From Castellaniella sp041677825 (lineage in GTDB: Bacteria > Pseudomonadota > Gammaproteobacteria > Burkholderiales > Burkholderiaceae_B), in assembly GCF_041677825.1 (NCBI RefSeq), contig NZ_JBAYPG010000013.1, positions 13,287 to 77,286 of the forward strand: DNA of 64,000 bases, written 5' to 3'. Made by a program: the position numbers and the translations under genes. Each line of letters starts with the position of its first letter. Position 1 is the stretch's first letter. Of this stretch, positions 24,571 to 34,290 are shown piece by piece. A model generated the notes under the pieces. It was not told the DNA's origin. It worked only from the letters and a program-made list of their open reading frames with translations, and did no database searches.

Positions 24571-25629
24571 ATGGTCATACAGACCGATGCACTCACCACC
24601 ACCCAGACGCGCCTGGTGACCCCCGAGACGGTCTCGCACGCCGAAGACTCCCTCGAACGCGCCCTGCGCCCCAGGGTCCTGGCCGATTACGTGGGCCAGC
24701 GGCGGGTCTGCGATCAGCTCGAAATCTTCATTCAGGCAGCGCGCCGGCGCGATGAAGCGCTCGATCACGTGCTGCTGTTCGGCCCGCCGGGTCTGGGCAA
24801 GACCACGCTGGCCCATATCGTGGCGCACGAAATGGGTGTGCAACTGCGCCAGACCTCCGGCCCGGTGCTCGAGCGGCCCGGTGATCTGGCCGCCATGCTC
24901 ACCAACCTCGAACGCAACGATGTCCTGTTCATCGATGAAATCCACCGCCTGTCGCCGATTGTCGAAGAAATCCTCTATCCGGCCCTCGAAGACTTCCAGA
25001 TCGATATCCTCATCGGCGAAGGCCCGGCCGCGCGCAGCGTCAAGATCGATCTGCAGCCATTCACGCTGGTCGGTGCCACCACGCGCGCGGGCATGCTCAC
25101 CAACCCCCTGCGTGACCGCTTCGGCATTGTCTCGCGGCTCGAATTCTATGCCCCCGAAGACCTCGCCCGCATCGTGCAGCGCAGCGCCAGCCTGCTGGGG
25201 GTGCCGACCGATCCCGACGGGGCTGCCGAAATCGCGCGGCGGTCGCGGGGCACGCCGCGCATCGCCAATCGCCTGTTGCGGCGGGTGCGCGATTATGCCG
25301 ATGTCCGCGCCCAGGGGCAGATCGATGTCCCGGTCGCCCAGGCGGCCCTCGAAATGCTCGAAGTCGATCCCAGCGGCCTCGATCTCATGGACCGCAAACT
25401 GCTCGAAGCCGTGGTGCACAAGTTCGATGGCGGTCCGGTGGGGGTCGACAGCCTGGCCGCTGCCATCGGTGAAGAGCGCGACACCATCGAAGACGTGATC
25501 GAGCCCTACCTCATCCAGCACGGTTACCTGCAGCGCACGCCACGCGGGCGCATGGCCACCCGGCGCTGTTGGCAGCATCTGGGCTTGCAGGCACCGGTAT
25601 CCGGGCCGGATGCCCGGCCGCTGTTCTGA
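24571..25629 (+). CDS. ruvB: Holliday junction branch migration ATPase RuvB
   Basis: The 352-residue AAA+ motor has the Walker A GPPGLGKTT (71-79), FIDEIHRL (near 120) and sensor region GATTRAGMLTNPLRDRFG. A C-terminal winged helix with the RTPRGRMAT motif follows. RuvB hexamers pump DNA through RuvA-bound junctions. It is usually next to ruvA. Here it is on the opposite strand, ending one base from the recQ stop, with ruvA on the far side of recQ. Confidence 0.98.
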   Translation: MVIQTDALTTTQTRLVTPETVSHAEDSLERALRPRVLADYVGQRRVCDQLEIFIQAARRRDEALDHVLLFGPPGLGKTTLAHIVAHEMGVQLRQTSGPVLERPGDLAAMLTNLERNDVLFIDEIHRLSPIVEEILYPALEDFQIDILIGEGPAARSVKIDLQPFTLVGATTRAGMLTNPLRDRFGIVSRLEFYAPEDLARIVQRSASLLGVPTDPDGAAEIARRSRGTPRIANRLLRRVRDYADVRAQGQIDVPVAQAALEMLEVDPSGLDLMDRKLLEAVVHKFDGGPVGVDSLAAAIGEERDTIEDVIEPYLIQHGYLQRTPRGRMATRRCWQHLGLQAPVSGPDARPLF

Positions 25630-25630
25630 A

Positions 25631-27478
25631 TCAGTCGGGGTCGCGCACGCTTTCCAGTACGGCAGGGCCGTACGTGGCACGCTTGTGGGCACCCACGCCG
25701 CTGATGTGGCCCAATGCTTCCAGGGTCTGCGGCCGTTCCAGCGCAATCTCGCGCAGGGTGGCGTCGCTGAAGATGACATAGGCGGGCTTGCCGTGCTCCC
25801 GTGCCAGTTGCGCGCGCCACTGGCGCAGGCGTTCGAAGCACTGTCGCGCGGCAGCCGGCAGGTCTTCCGGTCGGGTGCGGGCCGTCGTGGCGCGTCGTGC
25901 ACCCCTGGCACGCGCAGGCCTGTGTTCGATCGGGCGCAGCATCAGGGTGCGCTGGCCCTTGAGTACGGGGCGGCTGGCTTCCGTCAGCGCGAGGGTGCCA
26001 TAGCCTTCGAGATCGACCGACAGCAGGCCCAGGGCCAGGGCCTGGCGCAGAATGCCGCGCCAGGCCTCCGCGGACAGGGTCGCGCCGACGCCGAAGACGC
26101 TCAGTGAATCATGGCCCTGCTGCAGGACCCGCCCGGTGCGCTGGCCACGCAGGATATCGATCAGGTGGCCACTGCCATAGCGCTGCCCGCGTTCGCGCCA
26201 CAACCGATAGACGGTCGAGAGCAGTTTCTGCATGGCCACGGTGCCATCCCAGGCGGCGGGGGGGTCCAGGCAGGTATCACAGTGGCCACAGGGTGCTGTC
26301 GCTTCCTCGAAGTAAGCCAGCAAGGCCTGACGGCGGCAGTGCACGGTCTCGCACAGGGCCAGCATGGCATCGAGCTGGCGGACCTGGCGCCGCTGGTGCA
26401 GGTCGTCCCCCTCGGACTCGTCGATCATGCGCCTTTGCTGGATCACGTCCTGCAGGCCGTAGGCCAGCCAGGCGTCAGCAGGCAGGCCATCCCGACCGGC
26501 GCGGCCCGTTTCCTGGTAATAGCCTTCGATGGATTTGGGCATGTCGATATGCGCCACAAAGCGTACATCGGGCTTGTTGACCCCCATGCCAAAGGCGATG
26601 GTGGCGACCATGACGATGCCGTCTTCGCGCAGGAAGCGAGCCTGGTGGGCCGCGCGTACGGAGGCACTCAGGCCGGCATGATAGGGCAGGGCGGTCATGC
26701 CATGGTCGCAGAGGTATTGAGCCGTCTGCTCGACCCGCGTCCTGGAGAGGGCGTAGACGATTCCGCACGCGCCGGCATGCGAGTCACGGATGAACTCGAG
26801 CAGCTGGCGCCGGACGTCGTGTTTTTCGACGATGCGGTAACAGATGTTGGGCCGATCGAAGCTGGCCAGATACTGGGGCGCGTCCTGCAGGGCAAGGCAC
26901 TGCACGATGTCGGCCCGCGTCGCTGCCGTGGCCGTGGCGGTGAGTGCCATGCGCGGCACATCCGGCCAGCGTTCGGCCAGTATGCTCAGCCCCTGATACT
27001 CAGGGCGGAAGTCATGACCCCACTGCGATACACAATGCGCTTCATCGATCGCAAACAGCGCCACTTGACCGGCAGCCATCAACTCAAGGCAGCGTGGCAT
27101 GAGCAAACGCTCCGGGGCCACATACAGCAAGTCCAGCTGGCCTCGGACGAAGGCCTGCTCCACCGCCTGCGATTCGGCCAGCGTCTGGGTCGAGTTCAGG
27201 AAGGCCGCCCGGACGCCGAGTTCCTGCAGGGCGTCGACCTGATCCTGCATCAGCGCTATCAGGGGCGATATCACTACGCCCACTCCGGGGCGCAGCAGCG
27301 CCGGGATCTGGTAGCACAGCGATTTGCCGCCTCCGGTGGGCATGAGTACCAGGGCGCTGCCACCCTGGACGACGTGTTCGATGATTGCCTGCTGTTCGCC
27401 GCGAAACTGCTCGTAGCCGAAGGTCTCGCGCAGCACGTGCAGGGAGGGTGCCGTGCCTGCGGGAATCTCGACCCTCAT
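25631..27478 (-). CDS. recQ: ATP-dependent DNA helicase RecQ
   Basis: The 615-residue helicase has Walker A MPTGGGKS (46-53), DEAHCVSQWGHDFRPEY (145 onwards) and the motif VI-like QETGRAGRDG. The Cys-rich zinc site of RQC (CGHCDTC) is present, as is a C-terminal HRDC domain (from about residue 530, CFERLRQWRAQLA). It unwinds DNA 3'-5' in recombination and fork repair. Its ATG overlaps the ruvA stop (ATGA), so it reads as the last gene of the ruvC-ruvA unit. Confidence 0.97.
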   Translation of the reverse strand: MRVEIPAGTAPSLHVLRETFGYEQFRGEQQAIIEHVVQGGSALVLMPTGGGKSLCYQIPALLRPGVGVVISPLIALMQDQVDALQELGVRAAFLNSTQTLAESQAVEQAFVRGQLDLLYVAPERLLMPRCLELMAAGQVALFAIDEAHCVSQWGHDFRPEYQGLSILAERWPDVPRMALTATATAATRADIVQCLALQDAPQYLASFDRPNICYRIVEKHDVRRQLLEFIRDSHAGACGIVYALSRTRVEQTAQYLCDHGMTALPYHAGLSASVRAAHQARFLREDGIVMVATIAFGMGVNKPDVRFVAHIDMPKSIEGYYQETGRAGRDGLPADAWLAYGLQDVIQQRRMIDESEGDDLHQRRQVRQLDAMLALCETVHCRRQALLAYFEEATAPCGHCDTCLDPPAAWDGTVAMQKLLSTVYRLWRERGQRYGSGHLIDILRGQRTGRVLQQGHDSLSVFGVGATLSAEAWRGILRQALALGLLSVDLEGYGTLALTEASRPVLKGQRTLMLRPIEHRPARARGARRATTARTRPEDLPAAARQCFERLRQWRAQLAREHGKPAYVIFSDATLREIALERPQTLEALGHISGVGAHKRATYGPAVLESVRDPD

Positions 27479-28068
27479 CAGGTGCGGGCCAGATTCTTCA
27501 GTGCCTGGCGGATGCGCTCGGCTACATTCAGGCCGCTGTCCAGACCCGCCACCGCCTTGCGGGCTTCCTGGGCCGAATACCCCAGGGCCTGCAGGGCATG
27601 CAGAACATCATTGTCGGCAGAGGGCGTGGGGGCACCCCCGGCCGGGGCCGCTGTCTGCAGCCCGGGTGCATCGAGCTTGTCGCGCAGTTCCAGCAGCAAT
27701 CGTTCAGCCGTCTTCCTGCCGATGCCCGGCACTTTGATCAGGCGGCCCGATTCCTGGTTCTGGATGGCATCGACCAGATCGTCGACGCTCAGGCCCGACA
27801 GCAGCGCGAGTGCGGTACGCGCACCGATGCCGGTCACCCGGATCAGGGCGCGGAACGTATTGCGTTCGGCGATCGACGCAAAACCATACAGGACATGGGC
27901 GTCGTCGCGTATCGCCAGATGGGTGTGCAGGCTGACATTCTGCCCCACTGCGGGCAGCCTGTAGAGCGTGCTCATGGGCACGTCCAGTTCATAGCCCACC
28001 CCACCCACCAGTATGCACAGGCTGGGTGGCGCAAGCTCGACCAGGGTACCTGTGAGACGACCAATCAT
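27478..28068 (-). CDS. ruvA: Holliday junction DNA-binding protein RuvA
   Basis: The 196-residue protein begins MIGRLTGTLVEL. It has two helix-hairpin-helix motifs (VTGIGARTALALLS and VPGIGRKTAERLLLEL) and a C-terminal RuvB-binding domain (ALGYSAQEARKAV). Two adjacent ATGs exist. The second (28068) has the better spacing of six bases from GGAG. It tetramerises on four-way junctions and loads RuvB. Confidence 0.97.
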   Translation of the reverse strand: MIGRLTGTLVELAPPSLCILVGGVGYELDVPMSTLYRLPAVGQNVSLHTHLAIRDDAHVLYGFASIAERNTFRALIRVTGIGARTALALLSGLSVDDLVDAIQNQESGRLIKVPGIGRKTAERLLLELRDKLDAPGLQTAAPAGGAPTPSADNDVLHALQALGYSAQEARKAVAGLDSGLNVAERIRQALKNLART

Positions 28069-28084
28069 CATGGACTCCGTGTGT

Positions 28085-28636
28085 TCAGGCCATCAGGCGC
28101 CCCGTGCGCAGCCTGCGGCTGCGCCGGGACAGGCTGTCCGCGGGCGTCAGGTCCTGCAGGCGCTCGGCCAGGGGGGCGCAGTGGGCGTGACAGATGGCGC
28201 AGGCCAGGGCATCGGCGGCATCGGCAGCCGGCTCGCCATCGAGTGCCAGTAGATGGCGTACCATGGCCTGGATCTGCGTCTTGCTGGCCCGGCCCGTACC
28301 GACCACTGATTTCTTGACCTGCAGCGCGGTATATTCGAACACGCTCAAGCCGCTGTCGGCCAGCGCGCAGACCGCGGCGCCGCGTGCGTGGCCCAGCAGC
28401 AGGGTGGATGCCGGGTTGACGTTCAGAAAGACTTTTTCGAGCGCGGCCACATCAGGTTTCGTGTCGCGTGCAACCTGGCGCAGATTGTCGAGGATGACCC
28501 GCAGGCGTTCGGCCAGCGGGCGCTGTGCGGGCACGGTGATCGTGCCGCTGGTCACGTACAGCAGCTGGCTGCCGTTGGTTTCGATGATGCCGAAGCCCGT
28601 ACGGCGCAAGCCTGGATCCACCCCCAATATGCGCAT
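28085..28636 (-). CDS. ruvC: Crossover junction endodeoxyribonuclease RuvC
   Basis: The 183-residue resolvase has all four catalytic acids in place: Asp7 (LGVDPGL), Glu67 (ALEKVF), Asp139 and Asp142 (AADAADALA). It resolves Holliday junctions bound by RuvAB. Its ATG overlaps the purH stop as ATGA. Its C-terminus is longer than usual and Arg-rich (SRRSRRLRTGR). Confidence 0.97.
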   Translation of the reverse strand: MRILGVDPGLRRTGFGIIETNGSQLLYVTSGTITVPAQRPLAERLRVILDNLRQVARDTKPDVAALEKVFLNVNPASTLLLGHARGAAVCALADSGLSVFEYTALQVKKSVVGTGRASKTQIQAMVRHLLALDGEPAADAADALACAICHAHCAPLAERLQDLTPADSLSRRSRRLRTGRLMA

Positions 28637-30228
28637 CAGTGCCTGAAGTGCCGAAAGCCGGTGAAGACCATGGCGATCCCTCGCTCGTTGGCGGCAGCGA
28701 TGACTTCGTCGTCGCGTACGCTGCCACCGGGTTGTATCACGCACGTGGCACCGGCGTCTGCCACCACGTCGAGGCCGTCGCGAAACGGAAAGAACGCATC
28801 CGAGGCCACCGCCGAGCCGTGCAGATCAAGGCCGGCATTGCTCGCCTTGATGGCTGCGATACGGGCCGAGTCGACGCGACTCATCTGACCCGCCCCAACC
28901 CCCAGCGTAGCCTGATCGCCGCAGAACACGATGGCATTGGACTTGACGTAGCGCGCGACGTGCCAGGCAAAGAGAAGGTCCTGCATCTGTTCTGCGCTGG
29001 GGGCCCGTTCGGTGACCACCCGGATGCTGGCCGGATCGGCGCTGTGATGATCGCCATCCTGCACCAGCCAGCCGCCCCCCACCCGCTTGACGTCGAAGGC
29101 ATTGTGGGCGGATCCGGGCGGGATTTCGAGCACGCGCACGTTCTTCTTGGCCGACAGCACGGTCAGCGCTGCCCCGGTGAACGCCGGTGCGATCAGGACT
29201 TCGAGGAAGGGGCCGATGACGGCCTGCGCCGTGGCTTCGTCTACCGTGGCATTGAAGGCCACGATGCCGCCAAATGCCGATACGGGATCTGTCTTGAAGG
29301 CCTTCCGGTACGCGTCCAGAGCGTTGCCGCCCAACGCGGCACCGCAGGGGTTGGCATGCTTGACGATCACACAGGCCGGGGTCGCGAAATGCCGTACGGT
29401 TTCCCAGGCGGTATCGGTGTCGGCGATGTTGTTGTAGGACAGCGCTTTGCCCTGGATCTGCCGATAACTCGCCAACAGGCCGGCACCCACGGTCGGGTCG
29501 CGATAGAAGGCGGCCCGTTGATGCGGGTTTTCGCCGTAGCGCAGAACCTGGTGCCGTGGCCACTGAAATGACATGACGCGTGGCCAGGGCTCGCGCTCGG
29601 GCACCTGATCGGCCGCTGGTTCGGCTTCGGCCAGGCTGCCCAGCCAATTGGCGATCGCGCCGTCGTATGCTGCTGTATGGGCGTAGGCCTTGGCTGCGAG
29701 TTCGAGGCGCAAGGCATGGGACACCTGGTGGCCCGGGCTGTCGAGCTCGGCCAGGACCCGCGGGTAATCGGCCGGGTCGATCACGACGCAGACCCCGCCC
29801 GCCGCGGAGCCGTGGTTCTTGGCCGCAGAGCGCAGCATGGCCGGCCCGCCGATGTCGATGTTCTCGATGGCCTCGCCCAGCGTGCAGTCGGGGCGTGCCA
29901 CGGTCTGTCCGAAGGGGTACAGGTTGACGACCAGCAGATCGATGGCCGGGATGTCATGCTCTGCCAGCGTACGCAGATGGGCTGCGTCGTCGCGCCGGGC
30001 CAGCAGCCCCCCGTGGATGCGCGGGTGCAGGGTCTTGACCCGGCCGTCGAGAATTTCGGGAAAGCCGGTGTGATCTGCGACTTCGGTGACCTGGAGACCG
30101 GCTTCGCGCAACAGGTGTGCGGTGCCGCCGGTTGAAAGCAGTGTGACCCCACGCTGGGCCAGTGCCAGGGCAAAGTCGACGATGCCTGATTTGTCGGATA
30201 CGGAGATCAGGGCGGTCTGTGTGGTCAT
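28636..30228 (-). CDS. purH: Bifunctional AICAR formyltransferase / IMP cyclohydrolase
   Basis: The 530-residue protein catalyses the last two steps of IMP synthesis. The N-terminal MGS-like cyclohydrolase domain starts TALISVSDKSGIVDFALAL and contains STGGTAHLLREAG. The C-terminal AICAR transformylase contains LRYGENPHQRAAFY, VKHANPCGAA and the terminal QPGGSVRDDEVI and GFRHFRH. The start is ATG 30228; upstream in-frame sequence overlaps fis and shows no similarity. It is preceded by fis and followed by ruvC with an ATGA overlap. Confidence 0.97.
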   Translation of the reverse strand: MTTQTALISVSDKSGIVDFALALAQRGVTLLSTGGTAHLLREAGLQVTEVADHTGFPEILDGRVKTLHPRIHGGLLARRDDAAHLRTLAEHDIPAIDLLVVNLYPFGQTVARPDCTLGEAIENIDIGGPAMLRSAAKNHGSAAGGVCVVIDPADYPRVLAELDSPGHQVSHALRLELAAKAYAHTAAYDGAIANWLGSLAEAEPAADQVPEREPWPRVMSFQWPRHQVLRYGENPHQRAAFYRDPTVGAGLLASYRQIQGKALSYNNIADTDTAWETVRHFATPACVIVKHANPCGAALGGNALDAYRKAFKTDPVSAFGGIVAFNATVDEATAQAVIGPFLEVLIAPAFTGAALTVLSAKKNVRVLEIPPGSAHNAFDVKRVGGGWLVQDGDHHSADPASIRVVTERAPSAEQMQDLLFAWHVARYVKSNAIVFCGDQATLGVGAGQMSRVDSARIAAIKASNAGLDLHGSAVASDAFFPFRDGLDVVADAGATCVIQPGGSVRDDEVIAAANERGIAMVFTGFRHFRH

Positions 30229-30260
30229 GATAGGGCGATGTACTCGGGAAGAAGAAAGGG

Positions 30261-30500
30261 TCAATCGGAGATCTGGTGAACCAGGAGCTTCTTGCGCAAG
30301 GTGCCGCGCGTGATGCCCAGCATGTCTGCGGCCCGGGTCTGGTTGCCGGCGGTCCGCTCCATGGCGACCTGCAGCACCGTGCGCTCGACACAGCGGTTTA
30401 CCATGGCCAGCATGTCGTGGGGCGCAGAATCGCCCAGGTCGGCAAAATAGCGCTCCAGCTGGTCGCGTACGGCTTGTTCCAAGGGGGTTGTGGTGCTCAT
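30261..30500 (-). CDS. fis: Fis-family DNA-binding protein
   Basis: This 79-residue protein is a short Fis. The C-terminal helix-turn-helix is NQTRAADMLGITRGTLRKKL, and the preceding four-helix region contains VNRCVERTVLQVAMERTAG. Fis is a nucleoid and growth-phase regulator. ATG 30500 was chosen. A TTG start at 30518, overlapping the dusB stop, would add six residues. The dusB-fis order is the conserved arrangement in proteobacteria, implying co-transcription and dusB-controlled expression. Confidence 0.94.
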   Translation of the reverse strand: MSTTTPLEQAVRDQLERYFADLGDSAPHDMLAMVNRCVERTVLQVAMERTAGNQTRAADMLGITRGTLRKKLLVHQISD

Positions 30501-30514
30501 TTCCAAGAACGGTT

Positions 30515-31534
30515 TCAATGCAGGGTTGTCTCAGGAATGGCTGCCTTTTCGGCGGCCTGTTGGTCGAACCAGCGGCACAGGGTACGGGCCTGCGCATCGG
30601 TGCTGTCCAGTGTCATGATACCCGCGAGCAGGGGCCGGGCTTCGGGCAGGCCCGACAGGTACCAGCCAATGTGCTTGCGTGCCGTACGTACACCGACCTG
30701 TTCGCCATAAAACGAGTAGTGGTCTTCAAGATGGCCAAGCAGGAGTTCGCGCAATTCTCCGTAGGTGGGTGGCGGCAGGTGGCTGCCATGCTGCAGGTAA
30801 TGGGCGATCTCCCGGAAGATCCAGGGCCTGCCCCGGGCCGCGCGGCCGATCATGACCGCATCGGCCCCGGTGACCCGCAGAACGTGCCGTGCCTTTTCGG
30901 GGCTGTCGATGTCGCCGTTGGCAATCAGCGGGATCCGTATGACGTCGCGTACGGCACGCAGCGTGTCGTATTCGGCTTCGCCCGTGTACAGATCGCAGCG
31001 GGTGCGGCCATGCAGCGCGAGCGCTGCGATGCCGCAGTCTTCGGCCAGGCGGGCGATGCGCACCGCATTGCGGTTTTCGCGATCCCACCCGGTGCGGGTT
31101 TTCAGTGTAACCGGAATCCCCAGCGGTCGGCAGACAGCGACCACGCGTTCGAGAATGCGCGCCACCAGGGCTTCGTCACGCAGCAGGGCCGAGCCGGAGG
31201 CCGCCTTGCACACCTTCTTGGCCGGGCAGCCCATGTTGATGTCGATGATGCGGGCGCCCTTGCGGATGTTGAACAGGGCGGCCTCGGCCAGCATGTCGGG
31301 GTCGGCGCCGGCGATCTGCACGGCGAGGGGATCGGGTTCGCCCGCATGGTCCAGGCGTTGTGCTGTTTTGACGCTGTGCCACAGGCGCGGGTTGCTGGCG
31401 GCCATCTCGCAGACCGCATAGGCGGCACCCAGCGCCTTGCACAGGCGCCGGTATGGCCGGTCGGTCACGCCCGCCATCGGGGCCGCACAGACCGGGTGCG
31501 GGAGGGTCCAGGGTCCTATCATCATGCCGGGCAT
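30515..31534 (-). CDS. dusB: tRNA-dihydrouridine synthase B
   Basis: The 339-residue FMN-dependent enzyme has the TIM-barrel start APMAGVTDRPYR. The catalytic cysteine is in INMGCPAKKVCKAASGSALL, and VMIGRAARGRPWIF binds phosphate. It reduces U17 of tRNA D-loops. It is the first gene of dusB-fis-purH-ruvC-ruvA-recQ. The start is uncertain: ATGs at 31534, 31525 and 31522 are all in frame and none has a strong ribosome site. Confidence 0.94.
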   Translation of the reverse strand: MPGMMIGPWTLPHPVCAAPMAGVTDRPYRRLCKALGAAYAVCEMAASNPRLWHSVKTAQRLDHAGEPDPLAVQIAGADPDMLAEAALFNIRKGARIIDINMGCPAKKVCKAASGSALLRDEALVARILERVVAVCRPLGIPVTLKTRTGWDRENRNAVRIARLAEDCGIAALALHGRTRCDLYTGEAEYDTLRAVRDVIRIPLIANGDIDSPEKARHVLRVTGADAVMIGRAARGRPWIFREIAHYLQHGSHLPPPTYGELRELLLGHLEDHYSFYGEQVGVRTARKHIGWYLSGLPEARPLLAGIMTLDSTDAQARTLCRWFDQQAAEKAAIPETTLH

Positions 31535-31545
31535 TTTAGGCTGTT

Positions 31546-32697
31546 CTACCGCCGCTGGCCCTGCATGAGCTGCCGGGCCAGCGGCCTGCGCAGCATGGGC
31601 AGCAATTCGAGTGCCATCAGCCCTAGACCACAGGCATGGCGCACGGGAGCCCATTCGGACGAGAAGATGCGCGGCAGGGTGTCGGTGATGGCGATGGTCA
31701 GGCAACGGTCGAGGCGGCGTTTGTGCCTGTAGTGCTGCAGGGGCTGCGTGGGTTCGGACTGCGGGTCGGCCAGCCAGGGACCCAGGGCGTGAGCCAGCTG
31801 GGCGACGTCGCGCAGCCCCAGGTTCAGGCCCTGCCCGGCCACCGGATGCAGGGTCTGGGCGGCATTGCCCAATGCCAGCACGCCCGGTGCCAGCTGCTGT
31901 GGGCCCACGTGCAAGGCCAGCGGGAAGCTGTGGGTGTCGCCGGTGAGTTGCAGCGTCCCCAGACGCTGCCCGAATGCCGCTTGCAGTGCCTGGGTGAACC
32001 GGGCGGCCGGCATGGCGAGCAACGATTCTGCTCGTACCGGAGGCACGCACCAGACCAGGCTGTACAGTGCCGGATCGGCGGGGTGGGGCAGGAGTGCAAG
32101 CGGGCCTTCGCGGGTGAAGCGCTCGAATGCCCAGCCCGGACGTGGCTGGCCGGCACGTATCGTCGCCAGCACCGCCCGCTGCCCGTATTCGCGCTGCAGG
32201 CCGCGGGGCGGCGCGCCGTCGGACAGCAGGGCCAGGCGGGTGGTGAGCGCCTGTGCCTTCAGGGGCAGTACAACTGGTACGCCCGCCAGCGGCCTGGATG
32301 GGCGTTCGAGCAGACGCTGTACGCCGCTGTGCTCGAGCGCCTGATCCAGGCGTTCGAGCAGCTCATCGTAGCGCACCACACAGCCCAGTTCGGCGACGCC
32401 CAGTTCGGCATGGTCGATATGGGTCTGCCCTGCATGCCGGGCCTGGGAGACGTGCACGTGCGTGATGGGGGCCGCATGGGCAGGCCAGGCGCCGAGCGTC
32501 TCGAGAAACTGGCGACTGCCATGGTTGAGCGCCAGCGCGCGGGGATCGATGGTCTGGCTGGGCGGCCGGGGTGCTGGCCGTGGGCCTGCCAGCAGGATGC
32601 GTCCGGGGTCGGGTGCGTGACGTGACAAGGCCAGGGCCAGTGCGCAGCCGACAGGCCCGCCGCCCAGGATGGCGACATCGAAGTGTGTTGGGGTCAT
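31546..32697 (-). CDS. UbiH/VisC-family FAD-dependent monooxygenase
   Basis: The 383-residue flavoprotein begins MTPTHFDVAILGGGPVGCAL, with the GxGxxG dinucleotide fold at 11-16. The second FAD motif VLALGNAAQTLHPVAGQGLNLGLRD is family-typical of ubiquinone-ring hydroxylases UbiH/UbiF/UbiI. Which ring position it hydroxylates cannot be decided. The open frame extends upstream into the BepA-like gene region, but similarity starts at 32697. A TAAAAT box at about 32728-32733 could be its promoter. Confidence 0.9.
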   Translation of the reverse strand: MTPTHFDVAILGGGPVGCALALALSRHAPDPGRILLAGPRPAPRPPSQTIDPRALALNHGSRQFLETLGAWPAHAAPITHVHVSQARHAGQTHIDHAELGVAELGCVVRYDELLERLDQALEHSGVQRLLERPSRPLAGVPVVLPLKAQALTTRLALLSDGAPPRGLQREYGQRAVLATIRAGQPRPGWAFERFTREGPLALLPHPADPALYSLVWCVPPVRAESLLAMPAARFTQALQAAFGQRLGTLQLTGDTHSFPLALHVGPQQLAPGVLALGNAAQTLHPVAGQGLNLGLRDVAQLAHALGPWLADPQSEPTQPLQHYRHKRRLDRCLTIAITDTLPRIFSSEWAPVRHACGLGLMALELLPMLRRPLARQLMQGQRR

Positions 32698-32808
32698 GAC
32701 AGCCGGTGAGGCGTACAAAGGGCTCATTTTAGAATGCTTTACACTGACGCATCCGATATCTTCAGTATCCGCCCGTATCTTGGCAGGCATGCAGGAGTCA
32801 CCTGTACC

Positions 32809-34278
32809 ATGCGTAGAATCACTCTGAACCTGTGCATGGCGGCAGCCATGCTGGCAGGTCATGTGGCGGCTGGCGCCCAGCCCGTGGGCCTGCCGTCCAT
32901 GGGTGCCGCTTCGGCCATCGAGCTCTCGCCGGCGCTCGAGCGCCTGCTGGGGCAGGCCATCATGGAGCAGGGCTACCAGGATCCCACCTATGTGGCCGAT
33001 ATCGACATCAACCAGTATCTGACCACACTGGGTCAGCGCCTCGCCGCGCATGCGCCACAACCGCTGGAGCAGGACATCACCGTATTTGCGGTGCGCGATC
33101 CGGCCATCAATGCCTTTGCCATGCCGGGGGGGTACATCGGCGTGAACAGTGGGCTGATGACGGCGACCGAAAGTGAATCCGAGCTGGCCAGCGTGCTGGC
33201 GCATGAAATCAGCCATGTGATGCAGCGGCATATCGCCCGTGGCCTCGAGCAGCAGTCCCGCGGCACGGGCGTCATGGTGGCCAGCCTGGTGGGCGCCCTG
33301 CTGGCGGCCATGGCCGGGCAGGGTGATCTGGCGATGGGGGTGGCGGCGTTTGGTCAGGCAGCCGTCATCGACCGGCAACTGGGGTTTTCACGCGGGGCCG
33401 AACAGGAGGCGGATCGGGTGGGCCTGCAGATGATGCGCCAGGCGGGTTTCGATCCGCGCGGCATGCTCGCCATGTTCAGGCGGCTCATGGATGCCGCGCG
33501 CCTGAACGAAGGCCAGGGGGGCGGCTATGCAGCCACGCATCCGCTCTCGATCCAGCGTCTGTCGGACATCGAGAACCGGCTGGATCGGCTGCCCGGCGCG
33601 CCGGCGGCCGCAAACCCCGAATACTGGTTCGTGCGCGCCCGTCTGGCACTGCTCCAGGCACGCGACAACATGACCCGGCAGCGGCTCGAGGAAGATCTGC
33701 GCAGCCAGGTGGCAGCGCAGCATGGGCCCCGCAAGGCCGCCGCGCTGTATGGGCTTGCGCTGCTGGCGTACGAAGCGGGCCGGCCGGGCCAGGCGCACGA
33801 TTGGCTCGAGCAGGCCCGGGCCGCGCAGCTGGCGCCGCAGATCGACATGCTGGCCGTCCGGCTGGCCTTGTCGCAGGATCCCCAAGAAGCCCTCAAGCTG
33901 TCTGCAGAGGCGCTGGCCCGCTGGCCCGACAGCCAGGGTGTGGCCTACGAGCGGGCGCAGGTATTGCAGCAGATGGGCAAGTCACGCGATGCGGTGACGC
34001 TTCTGCGAGCCCTGGTGAAAAAATGGCCCCATGTGGCCGAATTCCAGAAAATGCTGGCCATGGCGCTCGAGCGCAGCGATGACGTGGTCGAGGCACACGA
34101 AGCCATGGCAACCTACTATGAACTGCGTGGCGCCCTGCCCACGGCCGTGGAGCATCTGGACCAGGCGCGCAGGCACAGCCAGGACTTCTACGCCCAATCG
34201 CGCATCGATGTACGCATTCGCGGCTTGCGCGAGCGCCTGGATGCACAGCGTTCGCTACTCGAGCCTTTCAAGCGCTGA
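32809..34278 (+). CDS. bepA: Periplasmic M48 metalloprotease with TPR repeats (BepA-like)
   Basis: The 489-residue protein has a signal peptide (about 1-23) and the zinc motif HEISH (132-136). The third ligand lies in SRGAEQEADRVGL, and a C-terminal half (about 300-489) consists of TPR-like helices. This is the BepA/YfgC layout. BepA degrades or matures stalled LptD and BAM substrates at the outer membrane. The ATG at 32809 has a GCAGGAG ribosome site. A longer frame from 32734 would put residues before the signal peptide. Confidence 0.93.
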   Translation: MRRITLNLCMAAAMLAGHVAAGAQPVGLPSMGAASAIELSPALERLLGQAIMEQGYQDPTYVADIDINQYLTTLGQRLAAHAPQPLEQDITVFAVRDPAINAFAMPGGYIGVNSGLMTATESESELASVLAHEISHVMQRHIARGLEQQSRGTGVMVASLVGALLAAMAGQGDLAMGVAAFGQAAVIDRQLGFSRGAEQEADRVGLQMMRQAGFDPRGMLAMFRRLMDAARLNEGQGGGYAATHPLSIQRLSDIENRLDRLPGAPAAANPEYWFVRARLALLQARDNMTRQRLEEDLRSQVAAQHGPRKAAALYGLALLAYEAGRPGQAHDWLEQARAAQLAPQIDMLAVRLALSQDPQEALKLSAEALARWPDSQGVAYERAQVLQQMGKSRDAVTLLRALVKKWPHVAEFQKMLAMALERSDDVVEAHEAMATYYELRGALPTAVEHLDQARRHSQDFYAQSRIDVRIRGLRERLDAQRSLLEPFKR

Positions 34279-34290
34279 AACCTGGCATGC

